Source: Argentina anserina
Lineage: Eukaryota > Streptophyta > Magnoliopsida > Rosales > Rosaceae
Assembly (NCBI RefSeq): GCF_933775445.1
Contig: NC_065876.1
Coordinates: 23,002,001 to 23,066,000, forward strand
Direction of reading: 5' to 3'
DNA length: 64,000 nt
Positions 34,377 to 46,508 of the stretch are shown in pieces (positions within the stretch are counted from its first letter, which is position 1; each line of letters opens with the position of its first letter). A model generated the notes under the pieces. The model ran no database searches, was not told the origin of the DNA, and was given only the letters and a program-made list of their open reading frames with translations. A program made the position numbers and the translations under genes.

Positions 34377-35705
34377 GAGTTTTTTTCACCAACAGTCCCT
34401 CAACTCTGGTGTACCTACCAATGTGATACCTCAACTCTTAATCGTACCAATGTGATACCCAGACTCTAGTATTGCTATCATTGAAGTACTTCCGTTAGTT
34501 TTTTTTAACTTTTCCGTTATCTTGGTGACGTGGTAGTTATGTGAGGCCCACAAAGAGGGTTAAAAGACAAAATTAACCTCATCTGAGAGGAGCAATGTTT
34601 TTCCCGCCCTTTACCTTGAGAAAGACACCCAACAATTCCAATTTTGGCGCCAATTTTCCCTCCTTACTCCTTAATTTGTGTCTCTTATCTAAACTAAAGA
34701 ACTACCGCCAACCAGTCGACCACAATCTGATAAAACCTAGATCAATCTCATTTTCTATTTTTACCCTAGCACTTGTTAAACTAACAGAATAAATATAAAA
34801 ATTTATATGGAACATCTCATTTCCACAATCTCATAAGAATATAAAAACACATAACTTAACGAAATTCAAATACATGTTTAAGTACCATTAGTTGCCACAT
34901 TTTATGTTGATCTGCCATGATTTTTGCTTGTAAGAACTTTTAAGTACCATTAGTACAATGCTTTATCTGCTGGTATTATTCCCTCTGGCTTAACGAAATT
35001 CAACTACATGTACCATTAATTGGAATTGTTGGGTGTCTTTCTCAAGGTAAAGGGCGGGAAAAACATTGCTCCAATTTTCCCTCCCTACTCCTTAATTTGT
35101 GTCTCTTATCTAAACTAAAGAACTACCGCCAACCAGTCGACCACAATCTGATAAAACCTAGATCAATCTCATTTTCTATTTTTACCCTAGCACTTGTTAA
35201 ACTAACAGAATAAATATAAAAATTTATATGGAACATCTCATTTCCACAATCTCATAAGAATATAAAAACACATAACTTAACGAAATTCAAATACATGTTT
35301 AAGTATCATTAGTTGCCACATTTTATGTTGATCTGCCATGATTTTTGCTTGTAAGAACTTTTAAGTACCATTAGTACAATGCTTTATCTGCTGGTATTAT
35401 TCCCTCTGGCTTAACGAAATTCAACTACATGTACCAAAAATTGGAATTGTTGGGTGTCTTTCTCAAGGTAAAGGGCGGGAAAAACATTGCTCCTCTCAGA
35501 TGAGGTTAATTTTGTCTTTTAACCCTCTTTGTGGGCCTCACGTAACTGCCACGTCACCAAGATAACGGAAAAGTTAAAAAAAACTAACGGAAGTACTTCA
35601 ATGATAGCAATACTAGAGTCTGGGTATCACATTGGTACGATTAAGAGTTGAGGTATCACATTGGTAGGTACACCAGAGTTGAGGGACTGTTGGTGAAAAA
35701 AACTC
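34377..35705. mobile_element. Mutator-like non-autonomous TIR element (1329 bp) in NPF pseudogene intron 2
   Basis: The ends GAGTTTTTTTCACCAACAGT and its mirror form inverted repeats of roughly 270 bp (34377-34645 against 35430-35705). The 9-bp TTATATTAT is present at both sides (34368-34376 and 35706-35714). Long TIRs with a 9-bp duplication point to the Mutator superfamily. No transposase is encoded. The TIR interior holds CCCGCCCTTTACC and TTCCGTTATCTTGG. The centre is a tandem duplication of 421 bp. Confidence 0.86.
34651..35492. repeat. 421-bp tandem duplication inside the Mutator-like element
   Basis: Bases 34651-35071 and 35072-35492 are almost identical, starting CAATTTTCCCTCC. Each unit ends with part of the right TIR (AATTGGAATTGTTGGGTGTC...AAACATTGCTCC), so the duplication took in the inner part of one TIR and left three copies of it in the element. 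Only a few substitutions separate the units (for example CATTAATTGG against CAAAAATTGG), so the event is recent. Confidence 0.9.
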
Positions 35706-36097
35706 TTATATTATTAGTGATGTTTACCTTGTCAGTAACTAACTAAAAAAAACTATTCCTAATCACACCTTGATGTAAAATCATCGGTTCCTAAATCACA
35801 CCCGCATTGGCTATAACATCCCCACGCGAACTGTGTGCAAATAAACAATACAGAAGAAAAAAAATTGGAAAGAAAAAAAAAATGGAGGAAAGTGACAGAC
35901 CAAAACGTAGAGGAGAGAGGCAGCAATAATGGTGTGGTACCGACCGAGACAAGAATCGGCGACGACCACTCCCAGCAGAGGAAGCAACGACGCAGTTCCG
36001 GACCATATGTTCACATTCTGCTACCACCGCCGTCGCTGTCGCCATCGACTGCCCCAATGGCCCCGTCAGGACCGTTATCAGATTGGCATTGATTTCA

Positions 36098-36399
36098 GGG
36101 GCGGATCCATTATATAATTTGGGTGACTCAAGCATCCCAAAGCTCAAGACAAGAAAAAAAAAGCTAGGTTTTTAATCTTTTATTTTTGGAATTCTTCTTA
36201 TTTCCTAACTAAGCATCCCCAAATAACCAACTTTACTCATTTGTTTCCCTTCCAAACTTTATTCTTCTTCCTCAATAGCATGTCATCAGCCAAGTATCTC
36301 TTGTTCTAGAATGCTAGCTAGGTTAATTACTAACTAGTACTGTTTACAATTGAAGAAATGTAATTGTGTTAGGATTTTGACTAAATACGTTGTTTTGTC

Positions 36400-36430
<31 letters not shown>

Positions 36431-38654
36431 CAATAGTTATAAGCGTCTATTAGACTAAAATAACAAATTTAAGTCCAAATCAAAGCGATAAAAAAAATTG
36501 CTTCATTCATTGTTCAGTCTATAAGTTCAAATCTAAATTTTATTCAGTTATTATCTTTCTGAAGCTTTATTGATCAATTGCGATTTTTAATTCATTTTTC
36601 ATTAGTCATTTTTTTAAATTTTTAAACCGTTAATAAAATGTTATTATAAATGATTCTAAATAACAATGTACTCTATGGATATTTAATTAATTAGTTTATG
36701 TTATTTATATATATGCACTAGAAGAGCAACCTTCATTACATTAACTGATTAGGAAGATCGATTTTGATTTTAATTAGTAAAATTTAGGGTTGTTAATCGG
36801 ACCCGGTTCCTGACGAACCGTTGGAACCGAACCATTTAAGGACGGTTCAGTTCGGTTCTTACATAAAAATTTGAAATTATTTAGTAGAACCGAACCGTTT
36901 ATATACGGTTCGGTTCGGTTCCGGTTCTAGTTTGTAAAACACATAAGAACCGTTGGATTTTAAGTCATACAATTCTGATAGTTAGATTCAGTCATTTAGT
37001 TATTACATGTCTAGTTCTTTTGTTCAAACTCTAGTCGCAAGATGCAAATTCTCACTCTCTAAGCCTCTGAGCCTCTCAGCCCTCTCTTCATTCCCAAATT
37101 CTTCGCCAAGTTTCTCAGCCCTCCGCCTCCCTCATTCCCTCCCTCTCCTCAACCTCGATCTCCCTTTCCTCCACCTCGATCTCCCTTTCCTCCGACCACG
37201 ACATCTACTTCCACCATCGTTGTGCCAATCCGATCGAGCACCATCGCCTCCACCTCCGCCAATATGATTTTAAGGATATATAAAGCATTGAAATTGTGTT
37301 CACACACATCATTTAACTCAAAAATTGGATCTCGTTGGATGATAATGACTGATACATCTTAAATCTAATTTGCAGATAAGAGTCCTAAGACAAGCACCGA
37401 ACATTCAGGGCTGCCAAAACACAGCTGTATATTGGAGGTAAGAGAGTTGTGTTCTTGTTTATCGGAAAATACACGTACATGCAGACTTTGAACATGGAAT
37501 AATTACATATTTTCTTTATATACCAAAAATCATTATTATGCTGTAGAATGTAGAACGTTAGTATACTGACTCAAAGTATAATGATACATACAGTTTTACC
37601 ATATTTCTGATTGAGACAATAGAGAGGTCTTGTTCAATAATATTGGAGTTATTGCACCAGCGGAATACAAATTCCTTTGTGTTCCTACTTTTAAGTGCTT
37701 GTTGAATAATTGTTGTAATGGGTGGTGTAAATTATGATCAGAAGCTGCAAATCTCATTCATATTCAGACTTACAGATTAATTATAACCATGTGCAGTCTC
37801 TTAAGAATCTGTCCTTATCAAAGTTCATGTTATCATATTATCTAAACTCCCTTGATCTGTATCTTTTGATCTTTTATCTTAATTGATTGATGGTTTCATC
37901 CTAATTTCTTATTTGTAGTCAATCTCCAAGATTGAATAGCACGGTATCAGGACTGCAAGGGACAACCTTATAGATTTTGCATGTTTGGCTATGTTAATCA
38001 ACTAATTGAAGAATTTTTTTGCTCTGCTTGGGTCTGACAGTATAGCCATTTGTTGTTTACTTACAAACTCATAGTTTGGATGAATGCCAAAAGGTAGATT
38101 GCATAATCCCCTGTGTTTTGGGGTTTTTAGTTTCAATAATGATGGTTTGGGTTAAAGTTTTGTTCTTCATATTGAATTATTGGTCTTCCACAATTGCATA
38201 TTGCCAATATCATCAAGAAGCATTGATTTTTAATAGTTTATATAGAGTTTCAGCTACAAGTTTTGCAAGAACCGTTTGGAACCGTTTTAGAACCGGAACC
38301 GTAACGGAACCGTTTGGTTCGGTTCCTAACGGTTCATACTCTGAAAAACACAAAAACCGAACTGTTTAATTAACACGGTTCGGTTTACGGTTCCAACTAT
38401 TTTTGGCGGTTTTGGAACCGTTAACAGCCCTAGTAAAATTCTTTCGCATAGTCGAGATTCTTTATTATTTTTTTATAGTTAAGTTCAAACATTCTCAATG
38501 ATGCAATCCTAGATCCGTCAGTAGTTGATTCCATATTTGGCAAACCTCTCCGTAACTTCCACACCTAATTGTTAAAGCAAATTGAGTTCAAAATTCTAAG
38601 TCTACTTAGAGTGAAAAGTGGGAGACGAAGTGATTGTGTAAATTGTGTGTAGAG
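36098..38654. other. Foreign block between exons 1 and 2 of the NPF pseudogene
   Basis: The intact paralogues have about 80 bases of intron here; this copy has about 2.6 kb. The left edge GGGGCGGATCC is a frequent start of plant transposon fragments. The block carries a (TA)n run near 36402-36427 and the hAT-type element at 36785-38432. I cannot name the outer element and found no duplication for it. Confidence 0.5.
36785..38432. mobile_element. hAT-type non-autonomous element (1648 bp)
   Basis: The ends TAGGGTTGTTAA and TTAACAGCCCTA are inverted repeats, and the 8-bp GTAAAATT is duplicated at 36777-36784 and 38433-38440. Subterminal regions on both sides are dense in GGTTCGGTTC and GAACCG words, as expected for transposase-binding repeats. 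No transposase is readable. The interior holds a CT-rich open segment at 37007-37267 (LPLLNLDLPFLHLDLPF-type repeats) of no known family. Confidence 0.88.
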
Positions 38655-38722
38655 GGATTATCTATTATGAATGACGCAGAACGCCAACCGCTAGAGGTGG
38701 ATCGGTGCGCCGGATGATCTTT

Positions 38723-41395
38723 GTAGTTGTGACGAACATGATTTTAATTAGGACAAGTTTTGATTTGTTTGCTTAGTTACATGTTCTATTGTCCGATTAG
38801 AAATTTGTACCTTGGATTACTTTTATAGTTTTAGATTGGATTTTTTTTAGTTTATTTGCTGGTTTTCTATTAGTGATATTCTAGTTATGCATGTTTGATA
38901 TTTTTTTTAGAAGCACCCAGTCACCACCTTGGTTACACGTGCTATCATATTCTGCGTCTCTATCACCTACTGAAAAAAAAAAGTCTCTCCTGTAAAATTC
39001 AAATTCTTCTTCTTCTTCTTCTTCTTCTTCTTCTTCCCGACAACATCGAGGAGTTGGTCATCAAAACTGCTGCCCAAGAATCTAATTCCTTGTTCTGTGG
39101 CAGCTACTCTCAGTAAGTTCACACCCTCTCATCTCCTCGAATCAATCGTTTTGTTTTGCTCTTCTAAAAGTTGTGGATGTGGCTTTAATTAGTTTAGGTG
39201 GCTGGGTTGCTTGGGTGCCTTGAGTAGTGTGGGTTTGAGTTGCTTGGTTCCTATTGGAGAATTTGGCTCTGAGGAGGTAGGGAAAATAATCTCTCTTCCT
39301 AACATTGAATTCTAATTTGGTCTGTATATGTTGTGAATTGGTTGTGATGCATTCTCATATATTTGTGTTGTGTTCTTGTATTGTTGAGCCAAGTGTATTG
39401 CTGAGCTTGAGTTGGAATAATGCCTCTATTGATTAATCATTCTTTGTGGAATTTGGGGGTTTCCAGCAAGTTAGCTATAATCATATTAGTATATAGTACT
39501 TTGGTCTTGTAGCTTGCTTGAGAACCTATTTAAGCTTGAGTTGGTCTGTGACCTAAACACTTCTGTTGGTCTCAGTGTTATTTGAAGGAAAAGCTAAACT
39601 ATTTAATTGTTTGAATCTCTGGGATTGGTCTCTATTGGATCAAATTATTCCCTATATGTATCTATTCTTTAACTGATGATTAATGCTCAGGAATTGTACC
39701 TTCAGTGATCTCTCGGTTTTCTTTTCCTTATAGACAAAACCTTGTTGCAGTTTTTAATTTATATGTTTGACTCTTGCTTCAGAGATTGATTAAAAAAATT
39801 CCCTTTACCTTGTTGTGTTCAAAGTGCTGGGAATATTAGTGAACTAACTGAACTTTAACCTTCTTTTTCTTTTCCATGCCTTATTTTGTGTAGTAAGTGT
39901 TGTATCTGTCTCAAATATATATAGATTAACCTTGCTGTCCATTTTTCCTTGACCAAACTACTTTCTTTACCCAATTTAGACTAAACTGTAGTCTAACCAT
40001 ACTTTTCGTGTGTTGAGTTACAGGAAATAAAAAGTTTTCCTCAGTTCTTTTTGTTTAGTTTAATAAGTTTCTTGTACATCTGTGTGTGTTTCTCTTGCTG
40101 GAAATCCTTCCACATACTTGCTTATCTGAATGTGGCCTTGAGTCTCCAAGTTTCTGTGAATACTTATTGATTTCAAATTTCATAATGTTTGTTTGAATTA
40201 AAGCAATATTATGGCAGATTTTCCTCTTCTATGCTTGAATGAGGTTTCAAGCTATAGTCAATCGTTTCAAGGGAGTAAATAACTCCTGCAAAGCATTGTT
40301 ACTTGGATTTAAATGTTTTTAGTCGGTTAGGCCCGGGAAAGTTATTATGGAAGGATTGTCTCTCTAGGGTGCAAAGACACCTAAAACCTAATCAGGATCT
40401 GCTACCTTGCGGAGGTTGCTCAGTAGTTAGCTGGGCGGTGGGCTCTAACCAGTATTTGTTAAACCTTCAAATTGTATGAAAATGACTTTTCTGAATTTTG
40501 TTACAAACTTAGAGGCTAAAATTATTTATGTTCTTGTTATTATTCGTCAGTCTTCAGAAGAGTTTTATTTGCAATTGTTTCATGTGACAAGTCATCCTTT
40601 CTCCTTGTTGCAGTCCCTCTGCGTTTCATTTATTAAGGCCTCTAAGTTTGTGATGAACCTCATATTACTTGTTCAGATTTACCATGTCATAGATTCAATT
40701 CAATTCAGTTTATTACAGTAGTCCTTACAATTGGATCCTTCTTGTTGTTTTCTTACTCTGCTAATCACCTTTCATTTCATATTATATGCTAATTTAAAAT
40801 TCTTGGTTAAGTCGATTGTTTATCGTACCTACTGAGCTTGTAAAGCTCATTTCCTATTTTATTTGTGATTTCAGGTAAAAATTCTGTAAGTGGGAGTGGC
40901 TCCATTATCCCTGAATTATCTTGAGGTGCTAGAGTATGGAGTCTTACCTTGTTTGAAGTACAAGCTTGACTTTGTTCTTTTGGCTACTTTTTGCACTGAT
41001 GTAGATAGACTACTATCACAGGAGATGTACTTCTATTTTTGTTGTGTAAATGTTGTATATTTTAGTTGAGGTATAAACCTGGAGAAATGATACTGAAATG
41101 TGGTGGAGTTGTTTTGAAGACAAGTTGTACTTCTTTGTTTTAAATGAAAGTTCACCTTCATCTTCAATCATTATATCTTGTAGTTTTCACTGAAAACTTC
41201 GTAAAAGTCATGTACAAAAACTGAAATTGTGGCCACATTTCAATATTTCAGTTGACATTTTCTTACTCTATTTCCTTATGAAGTTCTAAATTATCTCTTC
41301 TCCTTTGAAAAAAAAAAGTATAGTTATTTTGAAAGAGCTTTCTGTGTATTGCTTAACGTAAATCCACCATTTCAGTTTTGGGTTGTGATAGTAGT
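38723..41395 (+). other. Unidentified 2.7-kb insertion in exon 1 of the NPF pseudogene, with transcript-like structure
   Basis: Exon 1 of the pseudogene is split around this block. Reading plus, it has a CTT-repeat leader (39004-39037), a GC-richer segment to about 39113 ending CTCAGTAAGTTC (donor-like), about 1.75 kb of T-rich intron-like DNA, an acceptor-like TTGTGATTTCAG at 40864-40875, and a final exon-like segment to about 41160. The open frame at 38895-39116 is the only candidate coding piece and is not recognised. It could be a captured gene end or a non-coding transcript unit. No TIR, LTR or clear duplication is seen. Confidence 0.35.
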
Positions 41396-41457
41396 CAGCG
41401 GCGCCGTTGAGAAAAGGGGTTTGGGGTGTCCGGAGAGTCGTGGTGAGAAGTAGACAT

Positions 41458-41846
41458 TACTAGTGGTTAGGTGAAGTTGCTTCAGAAGCAGAAGTGTGAG
41501 TTATTACGTATTTAAGGAAGCAAATTTGCCGACTACATTTATTTGATCACTATCATGCCCACCCACCTAGATTAATGACACATGTCCTAAGTTAATTATG
41601 ATAGAACCATGGTTATCAATAATAGTAATAATAATAAATTATATTTATCTAATTTACATTTAACAAAATTTTAGAGTTTATTTATTCTTAAAAATTTTCG
41701 GGTTTAGAATTTAGTGTTTAAAGTTTAGGGGAGTGAGTTTAAGGTTTTTAGTTTTTAGTCTTATTCATCGCAAACTCTAAAAATTCTAAAATCATAAACT
41801 CTTAATCTTAAACTCTATCTCGAAACCCCTTAACTCTTTGTGTTAT

Positions 41847-41894
<48 letters not shown>

Positions 41895-42915
41895 AAAATT
41901 TGTATATAATATATTTATTATTATTGAATTTAAGGTAAAAATAAATTAATAATTAATTTCATAAATTTAAGAGTAGACTATAGTATAACTATGGTAAATA
42001 AAAATGACACATGTCGCTAATCTTAGTAAATGGGCATCAGTGGGTAAATAAGAGGTGGTCGCTAAATTTACTTTCTCCATTTCAACCTTTTAACTCGAGT
42101 GAGTAAAGCAGTAAAACTTGTGCAATGTTCCAAAAAACGTCGGAAAATAACGAAAGTGTACTTGTACTTATTTCAGACTTTTTTTCGAAGTAGACGGAAA
42201 TTATATTCCACTGCCAAAATAGAGAACGAACAATAATTACTAGGTCAGAAACAAGCTCGGATACAAGTATGGAAACAAGTTTTTCTTATCCTACTATGAA
42301 GATTCGAAAAAACTAAATCCAGAAAAACGGGCACGAACTAGAAAGCAAATAACTTTTTACACTGACATTAGAGACTTACTCTCTACCTATCTACTTCATC
42401 AAAAACACGTCAGGTTAATATCCTAACTCTGTTTAAGTTTTCTCATTAAAAACAATAGAATTACGTTCTCAAATTTGCTAGCTTATATTTCCGTACATGT
42501 AATACGTTATTCAGGTATTGCAGATAAGTATCATTGGTATCATTAATAGACGTACAGCTTTTTCCTCATATAGAAAGTTTTTGTTTTTGTTTGATCACCT
42601 CCTACAAAACGTTGGAGTTGGAGTTACGTTTGGAGCTATAGCAATTGAGTTTTAGTTACGTTTCGAGCTAATGATCGTTGGATTCTTATCAAGGTTTGCC
42701 GATAGTTTGGCACCGAAGAATAATGATCGATCTCGATCCTATCAATTTTGCCCGAAACTTTTACATTTGCTATAGCCTTTGACATACTGGGAATCCAGTT
42801 CTAAACTATTCAATGTTAAATCTAATGTGCAAAACAATGACTAAATAATCCACGGCAATACTCATTGAAAATGGAATCAGCTATATAATTCCTGACCAAA
42901 GAAGGAAAAAAGACC
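41458..42915. other. Intergenic DNA with a (TA)19 microsatellite
   Basis: A TA run lies at 41853-41891. Near 41680-41830 short words such as TTTAGAGTTT and AAACTCTAAA recur in both orientations, so a weak fold-back exists around 41660-41830. No gene is recognised. The right end runs into the hAT-type element downstream of the second intact NPF gene. Confidence 0.4.
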
Positions 42916-42923
42916 CCTGTGAG

Positions 42924-43728
42924 TAGGGGTGTCAATGGTATAGAAAACCATTCCAACCAATTTGTATACCAACCGTACTAAATATGTTGATATACCAAAT
43001 ACTTGGTACATGGTATATGGTACAGTATACCGTACCAATATTAAAAATATGGTAGGTAGGTGGTATAGATTTTCCATATACCATGGTATATCGTACCTAC
43101 CAACTTATATTATATTAAATTATTTAATTAAAAATATATATATATATCTTTAAATTTCAATTGTAGATTTATTGACAAATAAATCCAAACCATATATATC
43201 TACTAACCTTAATCTAATCTCTCTGAGTTTCTTTCTCAAGTACATTATTTTTCTCGTCTTCAATTTCTTTATTTAATTATGAATGAATCGATTCAATCGA
43301 ATTCCCAAGTACAAATGCTTAGACATATCAGTAGCACCATCACTGCTTACAACATGTCAACATATATCGCATTTAAACCTATCATTTATTTTTTCAATTG
43401 TTTTGAGAATTCATAAGTACTTTAACAGTTTGACTATTTGGACTTTGACTTTCTATTTATGAAAGTGTATTTGGTAATTTGGTTGAAGTTATATAAGACT
43501 TTGGAATTCTATTGTTATTTCACTTATTTATTATTATTTTATTTGGGTTGGGCCTTAAAATTTTTGGGCCTTAAATATGTTGGTACAAGCCCATTACCAA
43601 CCGTACCACTTAATTGGTATACCAACGTTATTGGTTGGTATAAATTGTGGATTTTTCATACCAAATATATATTAGTTGGTATATGGTATTGGAAAATTAA
43701 GACTAGTATACCAACCAATCCAGCCCTA
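42924..43728. mobile_element. hAT-type non-autonomous element (805 bp) just downstream of an NPF gene
   Basis: The ends TAGGGGTGTCAATGG and (reverse complement) TAGGGCTGGATTGG are inverted repeats, flanked by the 8-bp CCTGTGAG at 42916-42923 and 43729-43736. Subterminal words GGTATA and TATACC are repeated many times. It ends 46 bases past the stop of the NPF gene at 43775, hence within its likely 3' untranslated region, and could supply or change its polyadenylation site. Confidence 0.88.
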
Positions 43729-43774
43729 CCTGTGAGCTCCTAAACAACTGTCTAAGCACTACTTATACTCTACC

Positions 43775-46508
43775 TCACCTTTTATACCTATAAGATCTTG
43801 CAAAGTAAGTGAAGACAGCCAATTCCACTACACTGAGTCCAGCGAGCAGCCAGTAGAAGTAATCAAGATGTGCAAGATTCAGATTATTCGAAAACCAGCT
43901 AATTCGTCCTTCGCCGCTGGTTGCTTCCTCTATGGCTGAGATAAGAAAGCTGCTCAGGAAGTTTCCTGCACCAAAGATACTGAGGTAGAGGGCTACTCCT
44001 ACACTTCGTAGTTCATTTGGTACCTGATCGTAGAAAAACTCTTGCAGACCAACCATAGCGAAAACATCAGACACTCCAATCAACAAGTACTGAGGAATCA
44101 ACCACCACACGCCCATGGGAATTGTAACATGCGGCATATCAACCAGAGCGTACTCTCGAGCAGTTTCAAGCCTTTTCGCCTCAACTACAGCTGCAGCAAT
44201 CATGGAAAGAGCAGCTAAAAATATCCCAGTTCCTATTCTTTGTAGCGTTGTAATGCCAGAGGGTTTTCCAGTTATAGCACTAGCTATTGGAACAAAGACA
44301 CGCTCATAAATAGGAATGGAGAGAATAATAATGAGGCTGGTAAAAGATTGAAGTGAAGCAGCTGGTATCTCAAAGCCGGCTGCAATTTCTCTATCCAGTG
44401 TCGCCCCTTGCTTGGTAAAGAAAGTTGACATCTGTGCAAGCACAATAGCATATACCAGGCATGTACTCCATATAGGAAAAAGACCAAGAACAACCTTTGC
44501 TTCTTCTACCTCAGAGACCGTACAAACCTTGTTGTACTCCTTCAAATGACTATCTGGCGCTAGTAATGCCTTGTTGAGGAACCTGCCAGGTTAGATACAA
44601 GGATAATATATTAAAAATCAGAAATGTAGCAAGCAATGAGAGACTTTTCATGATAGCAACATTACACATTGTAAGATGATATAAACTTTTCATCAAAATC
44701 ATTTATATCATTAACATTACGCATTCATCAAAATCCAGTCAAAATAATGAATATTCCAAATGTTTGGACAATTCAACATGTGTATAAACTTTTCTCGTCT
44801 TTATAACGAAAGAAGCATCATACTTTTCTTTTCTCTGTATAAAGGATGTATCATACTTTGCATGTATTGATGTATACAATATTACTGTCAGCTGGTAATA
44901 AATGAGCAATTGCAGACAGAAAATTCTCTTACTTGTATCTTTCAGAACTTTGATGGGGCGGGTTTGCAAGAGGCTCTGAAGGAGTCGCACGCCAATTCTT
45001 AAATGCAGCAACAAAAACCTTAGCAATTCTAGCATATGGACTATTCCCATCTCCTTCGACGCTATACCTATAAGTTCTTGATCCCGACAAGAAAACAAAT
45101 AGGCCAAAAGCCATCACAATACAAGGAATTCCAAATCCCAGAACCCAACTGAAATTGTCCTGTATGTAGCTTGATATCAATCGTGTACATAAGGAGCCAG
45201 AGCAGATACCAAAGTACCACCAATTAAAGAATGAGCTTTTAGCTTTACTCTCCACCGGATCTTGTCCATTAAACTGATCAGCTCCGAAAGCTTGTATGCA
45301 AGGTTTGTTTCCACCTTGCCCTACAGCTACCAGATATAGAGAAAAGTAGAAGAATATCACTTGCAGCTGAGAATAGCATGATGTCAACTGGCTGCTGTTA
45401 CCACAATCAGAACCGGTGAGAGAAGGAAGCTTGGCCGAGAAACTCAACAAGCCTAGCCCCTGCAAGACAAGACACTCAATCTTAGTACTTCAGGACAATC
45501 AGCATCAAACCGGATGAGGCAGATAATTTTTCAATGTCACCTTTATAACCATTTCGAAAAAGTAAAGACATTTATACAATTATTAGTCTCCATCCTTAAA
45601 AAAGAAGTCAACTTTTATAGATTCATAGTTTGAAAGAAACCAATTTCAGCTTTAGATCAGACCAGAAAGGTAGGAATTAGCATCAAGAGCTCGTTGGACT
45701 CACTGGTACAAAAATTTTAGGATCATTAACACATCAAATTATCTCATTGCAGGATCATTAACACAAACAATAAGCTTGTTAGATTCACTTCAACCAAGTT
45801 GGGAAGATACTCCAGATTTAAAACCTATAAAATTCGATGCAGAATATGTACATGTGCACATCTAGTCAGCTTCACGTCACATATTGTCACCATAGTCGAC
45901 ATATATAGATTCTCAAAGGATAACATAACCAAATTCAATATTATTGGATCTGCTACTCCAAAAACGACAGTGAGTTTTTGTTTTCTGGTCAATAATTAAA
46001 CATAAAGCCCTGTTTAATTAAACATTAAACATAATTAAACATAAATCCCTCGGAGAAAGAGATGGAACGAACCAAGATGTAAAGCAGAGAAGAGAAAACG
46101 ATGGTGTGGTAGCGCCCTAGAAACGAATCCGCGACAACGGCTCCGAGCAGCGGAAGCAAAGACGCGGTGCCGGACCACGTGTTCACATTCTCCGCCGCCG
46201 TCGCCGTCGACTCCCCCAACGGCCCGCTCAGAAACGTCACCAGGTTGGAGCTGACGCCGTAGAATGCAAACCTCTCCGTACATCCAACTCCTAACAAAAA
46301 CAAAACAAAAAAAATCAAAACCTAAAACTGAAACCGAACGGACATAAACGACGTGGTTAGAGACTGTACCGATTATGAAGGCCGCAGAGCGCCAGCCGCC
46401 AGAGCGGGAGGGGGAGTAGTCCAAAACGGCGCCGGCCTCGACGTCGTTTTGCTTTTGGATCAATGGGGTCTTAAGGCCGACGGGAGACTCGCGCTGAGAA
46501 ATGGCCAT
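43775..46508 (-). CDS. NRT1/PTR family (NPF5-like) transporter, 4 exons, 563 aa
   Basis: Minus-strand exons are 46508-46370, 46290-46073, 45459-44933 and 44582-43775; all introns are GT-AG and the total is 1692 bases in frame. The chain starts [11 protein letters not shown]. It has [11 protein letters not shown], then [77 protein letters not shown] and [18 protein letters not shown], ending RSYRYKR. About 12 membrane spans are expected. Compared with its relative at 28322-31019 it has a longer loop in exon 3 ([17 protein letters not shown]), and the first glutamate of the ExxER proton-coupling motif is glycine. It is full length for the family, and I see no breaks. Confidence 0.93.

Larger units (their letters stand above)
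31612..41457 (-). pseudogene. NPF5-like transporter pseudogene split by several insertions
   Basis: Remnants of all four NPF exons can be found in order on the minus strand. Exon 1 starts at an ATG at 41457 and is split into 41457-41396 and about 38722-38655. Exon 2 is about 36097-35905 and lacks roughly its first 45 bases. Exon 3 is about 34034-33410, with the PTR segment broken by an insertion of a few bases and a stop. Exon 4 is about 33200-31612, with frameshifts, small deletions and an 882-bp insert. Landmark fragments include [53 protein letters not shown] and LQRIGTGMF. Together with the intact copies on either side this is the dead middle member of a tandem array. Insertions account for most of its 9.8 kb. 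Confidence 0.9.

Noticed and set aside
37007..37267. Leucine/proline-rich 86-codon frame as a host gene
   Set aside because: It lies wholly inside a hAT-type element with intact duplication, is low in complexity, and matches nothing I know.
38895..39116. 73-codon frame as a small protein gene
   Set aside because: Half of it is encoded by a CTT microsatellite, and the rest ends at a splice-donor-like site without a recognised continuation. It is kept only as part of the unidentified insertion.
41660..41830. Fold-back of AAACTCTAAA words as a MITE
   Set aside because: The repeats are short and interrupted, with no terminal repeats or target duplication.
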